This document shows, piece after piece, positions 40,550-48,362 of a stretch of 64,000 bases of DNA (position 1 is the stretch's first letter; the number at the start of each line of letters is the position of its first letter). Below the pieces are notes generated by a model. The model was given only the letters and a program-made list of their open reading frames with translations, ran no database searches and had not been told where the DNA came from. A program made the translations under genes and the position numbers. Source of the DNA: Actinokineospora globicatena (GTDB lineage Bacteria > Actinomycetota > Actinomycetes > Mycobacteriales > Pseudonocardiaceae); NCBI RefSeq assembly GCF_024171945.1, contig NZ_JAMTCR010000003.1, forward strand, positions 1,044,211 to 1,108,210. Reading direction: 5' to 3'.

Positions 40550-43500
40550 ATGGCGCGCAGGCACGACGGTTCGTCCCACCACGGGGGAACCGGGCAGCAC
40601 GGTGGACCGAGCGGTCCCGGCCCTGGCTCTGGTCCCGGCCCTGGCCCCGGTCCGGCCGCGGGCAAGGGCACCGGCATGGACCCGGACGCCGTCGACGAGA
40701 TGGGCCGCCGGTTCACCAGCCGCGGCAGCCAGATCCGCGACGGCGTGGGCGGCAAGCTCAACATCGGCGCGTCGTCGCAGAGCGCGGGCGTGTTCGGCCA
40801 GGTCGCGATGGTCCGGGCGGACGAGGCCATCCGCACGGCCCGCGAAGGCGCCGAACGCGCGGCGATCTCGGCGGAGTCCACGGGTCAGAAGGTCAAGGAC
40901 ACCGCCCAGTCGGTTCGCGGGACCGACCGGTCGAACGCGTCGAGCCTGGGGCAGTCGGGCAACGACCTGGGCAAGTCGGCACCCAAGGCCGCGACAAGCA
41001 GCCCGGCCCCGGCCAAGGCCTCGAGCGCTCCCCCACGCGCACCGAGCACGTCGGCGCCGGTCTCGTCGAGCACACCGGGCCAGCGGTCACCGTCCGCACC
41101 CGTGCGTGCCACGCCCGGATCCCCCGGCCCGATCCCCGGCGGCCGCCCGGGGTCGACTCCCCAGGGCGCGCGACCAACCGTCGGCGGACCACTCGGCCCG
41201 TCGTCCGGGCGCCCCAGCGCGAGCACACCTGGCCGCGGAGTCGGGCACCCGACCACCGGCGGACCACCTGTCCAGCAGAGCGGCCGACCCGGGACCAGCC
41301 CACCTCCTCCTAAACGCCCCGGCGCGCCGCAACCAGCAGCCCGCCCGGGAACCACAGCACCTCCGCCAAGCGGCGCCAACCACGGCGGATCGCCTGCCAC
41401 CAGCAGCGGACGCCTGACCAGCGGCAACCAACCAGCGAGCCACGCGGGATCGGCTTCCCCAAGCGGCGGACGCCAGACCGGCGCTCCAAGCGGCAACCCT
41501 CCGAGTGGCCACACGGGAACGGGTGGCGGACGCCCGACCAGCGGCGCTCCCGGTGCGGGCAACCAGCCGATGGGTCATGCGGGATCGCCAGCCACTCCAG
41601 GCGGCGGCCGCCCACGCGGCGGAGCCCCAGGAAGCCACGCGGGACCGGTACCCGCAGGTGGTGGGCGCCCGGGCAGTGGTGTGCCCGGCGGTGGCAGTCA
41701 CCCTGCGGGCCCACCAGCGCAAGCGCCTCCAGGCGGGCGGCCGATCAGTGGCGTTCCCGCTTCCGGCAACCACCCAGCGGGCCGTGCAGGTGCCTCATCC
41801 CCTCCGGCTGGCGGACGCCCAAGCGGCGGTAGTCATCCAGGAGGCCATCCGGCGTCTGCGCCGGGCGGAGTTCCCCGCGGTGGCGGACCGGTGCCCCAGC
41901 ATCCGGGGAACTGGCCTGCTCAAGCTGGTGGTCGCCCGGGTGCCGGGGCGCCTGGTGGGCAGTATGGGAGTCCTGGGCAGCAGTGGGGTCGTCCTGGTGG
42001 TGCACCCGCGCCGCAGGGGGTTCCCGGTGGGGCGCCGCAGGGGCAGCGGGGTTATCCCCCGCCGCAGGGGTACGGCCAGCCGCAGAACTACGGGCAGCCG
42101 CAGGGATTTGGTCGACCGCCGGGACCTCCGGGATACGGCCAACCGCCGGGCCCGGGCGCGCCGCTAGCTCACGGCCAACCGCCAAGGCCCAGTTCGCCTC
42201 CGGCACAGGGACCTGGCAGGCCACCAGCGCACGACCAGCCCCCGGGACCTGGCACGGTGCCCGCACACGGTCGACCGCCAGGCCACGGCATGCCGCCGGT
42301 ACGCGACCAGGGCAGGCCTCCGACACGCGACCAGGCGCAAGGACCTGGCAGGCCCCCGGTACACGGCCAACCACAGGCGTGGGGTCACGGTCAGCCGCAG
42401 AGGCCGGTCCCCCAGGGTGGCTACGCGCCAGCGCCCCTGCCGCGGGGTGGCCATGCGACTCCGCCCCAGCCGCAGGGTGGCCATGCGAGCACCCCGCCGT
42501 CGTATCCGGGTCAGCGGCAGGACGGCGGGTTGCCCCCGGTCGCGATCGTGGCCACCGACCCGTCGCAGTACGGCGTGCGGCGGGTCGTGTCCCGTGACGT
42601 CCCGGACTGGCGGAGCGAGGACGAGACGCTCTACCGGGGTGACGCGCGGTCCCCGGCGGAGATCAAGGCCGAGGGCGGGTTCCGGCCGCCGTACATGAGC
42701 CGGGAGGGCTGGGAGAACAACCCGGACTGGGCCACGCCGGACATCGCCAAGCACGTCGGCGGCGAGACGAACGCGTTCGTGTCCACCTCGACCGACCGCG
42801 GCGTCGGCGAGGACTTCGCGGTCAGCCGGTACCTCTACGAGATCAACGCCCCCGGCGGCATCTACACCGACCCGACCCTGCACCCGGAGACCGGCAAGGA
42901 ATCCCACGGCGAGGGCGAGGTCCTGTTCCCGGGCGGCATCAACTGGGCGTACGTCCGCGGCTGGCGCGAGATGCGCTACGAGCCCGGCACCGGCTTCGTG
43001 GCGGGCCCCTTCGTCCCCAACCCGGACTACGTCGGCGACCGCCCCGCCGCCAGCACGTCCCCGAGCCATCACGGCTCCCCGACAGCCCCGCCGCCTGGCC
43101 GCCCGTTCGAGCCCGGGCCGCACCCGCAGGCCAACGCCTTCCACCAACCGACGGCCCCGCTGCCCACCGGCACTTCCCACCACGCACCGACCGGCCCAGG
43201 GGACCGACCGCGCCAGACAGGTGACACCACCCGGTCGACCAACCCGCCGCCTGCCGGATACCCCGATCAGTCGCGCCGGGCCGGTGATCAGCCGCAGCCG
43301 GCTGGTCGAGCCGGGGGCGCGTCCACTCACCACCACAGTGCCGCAGGCCAGCCTCAGCGGTATCCCGTCGACTCCGATCCACCGGTGTCGCCGGGTCAGC
43401 GGACCATTGACGTCCAGGGCGTGCCCGAGCCGCGCTGGGACTTCGGCCCGGGCAGCAACCAGTCCGATCCACTCGGCACCACCAGCCACGCGGACACCAG

Positions 43501-46093
43501 CCCACTCCCGCTGGCTGGCCCCGCCGACCCGACCGGCACGCCCGCACCTGACCGTCCTGCCCACTCGAACACCGACCCGGACCAGTCGCCTGCCACAGGC
43601 CCTCGGCCGAGCCTGGGCGACCGGATGGCAGCGTTCGACGATCCTCGGCTGGACCGGCTGCGGCCGCACCTGCGGTCCACCGAGGGCGGCATGTCGGCGT
43701 TCGCCCCGGCCGACGAGCCGAACGCCTTCCAACGGCGCGAACACCACAACGATCTGAGCACGGCCGAACGGGTGCCGAAGATCCCCGGCCAGTTCGTCGT
43801 TGACCTGCACGGGTCGGCGGACTCGGTGCGGGTCGGGGACGCGGCGCTGTCGCCGCGAGACCTCGCCACGATCATCCGCGCCAACCCGGACTACGACGGC
43901 GGTCCGGTCACCCTGCTCGGCTGCGACACCGGCAAGCGGCCCGACGGGTTCGCCGCGCGGCTGGCCAGGGAGCTGGGCGCCCCGGTCACCGCCCCCACCC
44001 GGGACGCCTGGGTGGACAACAACGGCAACGTGTTCGCCTCGTCCACGACCCGCACCGAGCGCGGGAACCACGCGCCGACGTGGCCACCGAACGGCGAGTG
44101 GCAGACATTCTCCCCGGACGGCGACCAAACAGTCCACAGAGGACCCTACCCACCCGGCCTCCGCCCCACGTGGGGCGACGACATCCCGACCCGCTCCCCC
44201 ACCGCAACCCGCCGCGGCTCCGACCCCACCGACGCCACCCGCCAGAAACTGGCCGACCTCCGCCACTCCTGGCCCGAACTCGACCGAGTCCTCACCGACA
44301 ACGCCGTGACCCGCAACAACCTCCTCTCCCACCCCAACTCCATAACCCTCCTCGACGCCGCCCTCCAGGACCTCCACACCCGCCTCGAGACCGCAGGCAT
44401 CACCGAAGCCATCCGCGACGACGCCCCCACCCCCGAAGTCCTCTCCAAGGCCAACTCGATCACCAACGACCTGGCGTCGCAGTACGGCAACGAGAAACTC
44501 ACCCGAGCACAACAACTCGCGATCAGCAAGGAGATCGAGGCAGGCACAACGAAGAACGGCTACCTCCAGTCGGGCTTCGACCTGAGCAGGCGCAATGATC
44601 TAACCTACCAGCAAGAATGTGTCGACCGGCTGCGGGCTGAAGCTCCGCGGGTCCAGCAGCAGCTCAATCAGATCGCCATCGGGATCGCGGCCGAGAACGA
44701 CGGCACGGCGTCATGGCGCAAGCAGGTCAAGGACGAAGCCCGCTGCCTGAAGAAGGTAAGAGAGTACGTTGACGAGAAAAAAGACGGCGACGCGTCGATG
44801 CTCGTCGACGTTGTGGGCGCGGAGATCAGCTTTCAGAGTGTTGATGATCTCTACCGAGCACTGGAAAAGCTGAAGAATGATCCGCGAGTGGACATCGTGC
44901 GGATCAAGGACAAGGTCGCCGATGCCGCGGAGAGCGGGAACCGCAGCATCCGGATGAACGTCCGGGTCGACGGGCACGTGGGTGAGCTCAAGTACACATT
45001 GCGGTCGTTCCAAGCGGTCGACTCGGCGGAGCACCCGGTGTACGAGGTGCGTCGCGACCTGGATTCGACCGCCTCGGCCGAGCAGAGGCCGTTGACCTGC
45101 GTCGAGTCACTGATCAAGGCTGCGGCCGAAACCCACGCCCGTCGGGAGTACGGCGCGGCGTGGAACCGGGAGATGGCCTGCAGCAGGTTGTTCGAGCTCC
45201 TCGTCGACCACCCTGATGTCGCATCGATGGCACGACAGGTAGTGGTGGACTCGGTAACGAACCCCACTGGCCTCGCAAAGGCTCTCACCGACCCGATGAC
45301 GCGGGACGCCACGATCGGCACCATAAGAGAACTGGCAGAGGGGCAGTTGCTCAATGGCCGAACGCTCGACGAGTACCGCGTGGCGAACCCAGGTCGGGGG
45401 CCGTTGTTCGACCAGGTCGATCCGTCGACCAACAGCGATGCGACAGGCCGGGAACGCAAGGTCGTGTTGAGCGATGAGGCCAAGCGACTCGATCCAGCCC
45501 GTGCTGCTCGGGAGGCACCATCCGCGCAACTGACCGACTATGTCCGGCGGCTGCACGAGGGCGTACGACCTGCGGTCGAAGCCGAAGTGCGCGGATTCGT
45601 GGAGAAGATCACGCCTGACTCATCTGTGAGCGTTTGGACGAAACCTGCGGGCGACATCGTGAATGCAGTGGAAGAACAGGGCGTCGACCATGCGTCACGC
45701 ACGGGAAAGTCCACCTATCGAGCGGGCGATGTCGTCGACGCGGTGACCGCACGGATCACGACGTCCACGACGCACGACCTGGCACGGATCCTGGCGGCCG
45801 CGAAGAACCATTTCGGCGTTGGCGACCACGGCCGCATTCTGGAGATCAACAATAGCTACGCTCAGCCCAGCGCGGTCGATCCGGGTGGTCGGCACATCTC
45901 GGTCGCCACGCGGGTGGATGTCGACGGGCTTCCGTACACGTTCGAGCTACAGTTGTACACACGACGGTCAGCGACTGCCGTCGATCTATACCAGTGCATC
46001 GTCGTCGATGAAGGGCTATCGAAGGTAGAACGGGAGAGGGTGAGACAGATGCTCGCCGAGGCCGCTGCGCTCGACCAGGAGGAGGCCCGGTGA
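40550..46093 (+). CDS. 1847-residue type VII polymorphic toxin with ART, His/Cys protease-like and two RelA/SpoT-like domains
   Basis: ATG 40550 follows CAGGACC. Residues about 43-130 are a WXG-like helical segment (MDPDAVDEMGRRFTSRGSQI). About 150-660 is P/G/S/H-rich linker. About 675-830 is an ADP-ribosyltransferase-like domain: Arg in ETLYRGDARSPAEI (about 697), NAFVSTSTDRG (about 744-748) and the E-x-E region SHGEGEVLFPGG (about 787-791). About 1060-1165 has His1087 in VVDLHGSAD and Cys1125 in VTLLGCDTG, the dyad of clan CD self-cleaving proteases. About 1395-1560 (MLVDVVGAEISFQSVDDLYR, NRSIRMNVRVDGHVGELKYT) and about 1697-1837 (AGDVVDAVTARITTSTTHDL, YTFELQLYTRR) resemble RelA/SpoT synthetase domains, both with changed catalytic positions. 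Two immunity-like genes overlap its end. Domain calls are by motif only. Confidence 0.85.
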   Translation: MARRHDGSSHHGGTGQHGGPSGPGPGSGPGPGPGPAAGKGTGMDPDAVDEMGRRFTSRGSQIRDGVGGKLNIGASSQSAGVFGQVAMVRADEAIRTAREGAERAAISAESTGQKVKDTAQSVRGTDRSNASSLGQSGNDLGKSAPKAATSSPAPAKASSAPPRAPSTSAPVSSSTPGQRSPSAPVRATPGSPGPIPGGRPGSTPQGARPTVGGPLGPSSGRPSASTPGRGVGHPTTGGPPVQQSGRPGTSPPPPKRPGAPQPAARPGTTAPPPSGANHGGSPATSSGRLTSGNQPASHAGSASPSGGRQTGAPSGNPPSGHTGTGGGRPTSGAPGAGNQPMGHAGSPATPGGGRPRGGAPGSHAGPVPAGGGRPGSGVPGGGSHPAGPPAQAPPGGRPISGVPASGNHPAGRAGASSPPAGGRPSGGSHPGGHPASAPGGVPRGGGPVPQHPGNWPAQAGGRPGAGAPGGQYGSPGQQWGRPGGAPAPQGVPGGAPQGQRGYPPPQGYGQPQNYGQPQGFGRPPGPPGYGQPPGPGAPLAHGQPPRPSSPPAQGPGRPPAHDQPPGPGTVPAHGRPPGHGMPPVRDQGRPPTRDQAQGPGRPPVHGQPQAWGHGQPQRPVPQGGYAPAPLPRGGHATPPQPQGGHASTPPSYPGQRQDGGLPPVAIVATDPSQYGVRRVVSRDVPDWRSEDETLYRGDARSPAEIKAEGGFRPPYMSREGWENNPDWATPDIAKHVGGETNAFVSTSTDRGVGEDFAVSRYLYEINAPGGIYTDPTLHPETGKESHGEGEVLFPGGINWAYVRGWREMRYEPGTGFVAGPFVPNPDYVGDRPAASTSPSHHGSPTAPPPGRPFEPGPHPQANAFHQPTAPLPTGTSHHAPTGPGDRPRQTGDTTRSTNPPPAGYPDQSRRAGDQPQPAGRAGGASTHHHSAAGQPQRYPVDSDPPVSPGQRTIDVQGVPEPRWDFGPGSNQSDPLGTTSHADTSPLPLAGPADPTGTPAPDRPAHSNTDPDQSPATGPRPSLGDRMAAFDDPRLDRLRPHLRSTEGGMSAFAPADEPNAFQRREHHNDLSTAERVPKIPGQFVVDLHGSADSVRVGDAALSPRDLATIIRANPDYDGGPVTLLGCDTGKRPDGFAARLARELGAPVTAPTRDAWVDNNGNVFASSTTRTERGNHAPTWPPNGEWQTFSPDGDQTVHRGPYPPGLRPTWGDDIPTRSPTATRRGSDPTDATRQKLADLRHSWPELDRVLTDNAVTRNNLLSHPNSITLLDAALQDLHTRLETAGITEAIRDDAPTPEVLSKANSITNDLASQYGNEKLTRAQQLAISKEIEAGTTKNGYLQSGFDLSRRNDLTYQQECVDRLRAEAPRVQQQLNQIAIGIAAENDGTASWRKQVKDEARCLKKVREYVDEKKDGDASMLVDVVGAEISFQSVDDLYRALEKLKNDPRVDIVRIKDKVADAAESGNRSIRMNVRVDGHVGELKYTLRSFQAVDSAEHPVYEVRRDLDSTASAEQRPLTCVESLIKAAAETHARREYGAAWNREMACSRLFELLVDHPDVASMARQVVVDSVTNPTGLAKALTDPMTRDATIGTIRELAEGQLLNGRTLDEYRVANPGRGPLFDQVDPSTNSDATGRERKVVLSDEAKRLDPARAAREAPSAQLTDYVRRLHEGVRPAVEAEVRGFVEKITPDSSVSVWTKPAGDIVNAVEEQGVDHASRTGKSTYRAGDVVDAVTARITTSTTHDLARILAAAKNHFGVGDHGRILEINNSYAQPSAVDPGGRHISVATRVDVDGLPYTFELQLYTRRSATAVDLYQCIVVDEGLSKVERERVRQMLAEAAALDQEEAR

Positions 46094-47187
46094 TACCGCT
46101 GAACCTGGAAGGCATCGACTTCCACGAGCGCCTGGTGTTCGTGTGGATCGCGACCGGACCCCACGGGGAGCACGAGGGTGCCTTCGTCATCGACGGTCGC
46201 GACTACGCGGACAATGATCTAGCGCGAGCCGCGATCCGCGAAGCAGTCGAACGAACTGATGAACGAGTACCCGTAGCCAGAGTCGCGCCAGCCATTATTC
46301 GATCGAAGGAGGCCGAACTATCCCGTTGGCGAAGCTGGGCCAAATTCAAGGAGTTTCTCGATATATACGGTCCGATCTATCCTTGGGTCAAAAATGCACC
46401 ACCAAGGACACAGCCTCCGGTCGGGCCTGAATCGGGCGTTGTGCTGCCGCCGCTGCACGACGGAGTGCACTTCGAGGCCTGGGGGCAGCTGATCAAGATC
46501 TATCCGCGCGGCGAGGGGCCGATGGATCCCGTTCTCGGTGTTCAAGCAGAGGCTTGCGGCCTCAACAGCTACACCGGGGAGTTCGAGGCCAACACGCCCA
46601 AGTCCCTGAAAGTCGCACGGTACGGCCGAGACGAAGATGACGTCTGGCCGATGCACGACGAGGACGACTTCATCCAAGCGGTTGAGGATCAACGCGAGTA
46701 CCTTCTGCGAAACTCGGCCTACCACCGACGGGACAAGCCGAAGATCTTCGCCGCCTACGAGCAAGCCGCCCGCGACGGAACCACCAAGCAGACCCGCCGC
46801 ACGACCTACGAGATGTGGCAACAACACCAACGACGCCGGGCGTTCTTCGTCATCGACGCCGAACCAGTGCGGGTGGACTTGACTGACGGTGGTGCCCCAG
46901 CGATGGCCTGGCGACTGGCCCCAACGACTGGGGGGATCGTCTCTACCAACCAAGCCGACGCGGAGGCCGTGTTTATCGGCGCGAGTAATCGAGTGACCGA
47001 GGACGCTTGGGTCTTTGCGGTGGAAAAGATCCGTTCTACGCTCAAGGTGGACGGTGAAATTGCCAAGATGTATGCAATAGTCGCCGTAGAACCTGGCCGT
47101 TCTTACCCAAGAGCATATCTGAGCGCTAGCTTCGATCTCTGGGCGGAGAAGTTCGCGAAAGCCGAGGTCGACGAGGAGACCCGGTGA
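46090..47187 (+). CDS. candidate immunity protein A for the type VII toxin
   Basis: 365 residues. GTG 46090 overlaps the toxin stop (GTGA); GGAGGAGG upstream is a strong ribosome-binding site. Starts MIPLNLEGIDFHERLVFVWI; no signal or transmembrane segment. A central conserved region includes HDGVHFEAWGQLIKIYPRG and NSYTGEFEANT, then YEQAARDGTTKQTRR and TYEMWQQHQRRRAFFVID. No family is recognised. It is a clear paralogue of the next gene (several long identical stretches). Position immediately after a polymorphic toxin tip indicates an immunity protein. Base composition is lower in G+C than the surrounding genes, in line with a recently exchanged cassette. Confidence 0.8.
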   Translation: MIPLNLEGIDFHERLVFVWIATGPHGEHEGAFVIDGRDYADNDLARAAIREAVERTDERVPVARVAPAIIRSKEAELSRWRSWAKFKEFLDIYGPIYPWVKNAPPRTQPPVGPESGVVLPPLHDGVHFEAWGQLIKIYPRGEGPMDPVLGVQAEACGLNSYTGEFEANTPKSLKVARYGRDEDDVWPMHDEDDFIQAVEDQREYLLRNSAYHRRDKPKIFAAYEQAARDGTTKQTRRTTYEMWQQHQRRRAFFVIDAEPVRVDLTDGGAPAMAWRLAPTTGGIVSTNQADAEAVFIGASNRVTEDAWVFAVEKIRSTLKVDGEIAKMYAIVAVEPGRSYPRAYLSASFDLWAEKFAKAEVDEETR

Positions 47188-48260
47188 TCCCGCTGAACCT
47201 GGACAGGATCAACTTCCACGAGCGCCTGGTGTTCGTGCGGATCGTCGTCGGGCAGTACGGTCTACCGAAGGCTGCTTACGTCATCGACGGGCGCGATTAC
47301 GCGGATGCCGAACAAGCCCGTGCCGCGGTTCTCGCGGCGCTCCAGCAAACCAGCGAGCGGATGCAGCTCGCGGACTTCACCCCCTCGTCAATCCGGTCGA
47401 GCGAAACCGAGCTCGCCCTGTGGCCGAGCTGGACCGAGTTCCGCCAGTACCTCGACGTCTACGGACCGGTCTACCCCTGGCCCAAGCCGGTACCGGTAAA
47501 GGTGCACCCCTCTGCCGGGCCGATGTCGGACGTCCCGCTCCCGCCGATGTACGACGGGGTCCACTTCGAGACCTGGGGTCAGCTCGTCAAGATCTTCCCA
47601 CGGGGAGGTGGGCCGATCGATCCCGTGTTCGGCGTCCGCGTGGAGGCGTATGCCCTCAACGGCTTCACGGGGGAGATCGAGGCCAACACCCGCAACGCCG
47701 TGCTGGTTGCGAGGAACGTGGACAACGAAGGCGAGACCTGGCCACTGACCAACGAGGACGAGTTCATCGCCCGAGTGGAAAGCCGACGCGAGCGCCTCCT
47801 GCACGAATCGGGCTATCACCGGCGGGACGCGCCGGAGATCTTCGCCGCCTACGAACAGGCCGCACGCGATGGGACAACCGAGCAGACCCGCCACGCCACC
47901 TACGAGATGTGGCGACAACACCAACTGCGCCGGGCGTACTTCATCATCGACTCCGATCCCGTACGGGTGGACCTCAGCGACGACGGCATCCCGACCATGG
48001 CATGGCGGCTCGACACCACCACCGGCAGGATCATCGCCACCGACCAAGCCGACGCCGAGACAGTAGTCACCGGACCGGGCACACGGGTCACCCAGGAGGA
48101 CTGGATCGTCCGCATCGAGGAAATTCGACGCACCTTGGACCCGGATCGTGAGATCGCCGAAGTGTACGCGGCAATCGACGCGGACGGCGATGACTGGTCC
48201 CGGAAGCCAAGACTGCACGACAGTTTCCGGCTCTGGGCCGAGAAGTTCGTTGAGCGGTGA
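47184..48260 (+). CDS. candidate immunity protein B, tandem paralogue
   Basis: 358 residues from GTG 47184, overlapping the stop of the previous gene (GTGA). It starts MIPLNLDRINFHERLVFVRI and matches protein A along its full length (DGVHFETWGQLVKIFPRG, YEQAARDGTTEQTRHATYEM, AEKFVER at the end). The main differences lie in the middle and near the C-terminus, where specificity could reside. The toxin has two RelA/SpoT-like domains, so one immunity protein per domain is a simple reading, though a duplicated spare or a scavenged immunity gene is also possible. Its base composition is closer to the genome than that of protein A. Confidence 0.8.
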   Translation: MIPLNLDRINFHERLVFVRIVVGQYGLPKAAYVIDGRDYADAEQARAAVLAALQQTSERMQLADFTPSSIRSSETELALWPSWTEFRQYLDVYGPVYPWPKPVPVKVHPSAGPMSDVPLPPMYDGVHFETWGQLVKIFPRGGGPIDPVFGVRVEAYALNGFTGEIEANTRNAVLVARNVDNEGETWPLTNEDEFIARVESRRERLLHESGYHRRDAPEIFAAYEQAARDGTTEQTRHATYEMWRQHQLRRAYFIIDSDPVRVDLSDDGIPTMAWRLDTTTGRIIATDQADAETVVTGPGTRVTQEDWIVRIEEIRRTLDPDREIAEVYAAIDADGDDWSRKPRLHDSFRLWAEKFVER

Positions 48261-48362
48261 CGGAGCGGTGATGAAGGACTCGGTCCGGTGAAACCACGGC
48301 GCCACCTGGGGTGGGGGTACTAGCGTGGGGTGGGACGTGGACGGGGTACCGAAGGATGACGG

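Noticed and set aside
41000-42530. Repetitive DNA in the toxin gene as a CRISPR or tandem-repeat array
   Set aside because: The repeats are imperfect and in frame, encoding a P/G/S/H-rich linker; no regular spacer-repeat period.
42164-44515. 783-residue minus-strand frame under the type VII toxin
   Set aside because: Antisense to the toxin linker and ART domain; no motif, no ribosome-binding site.
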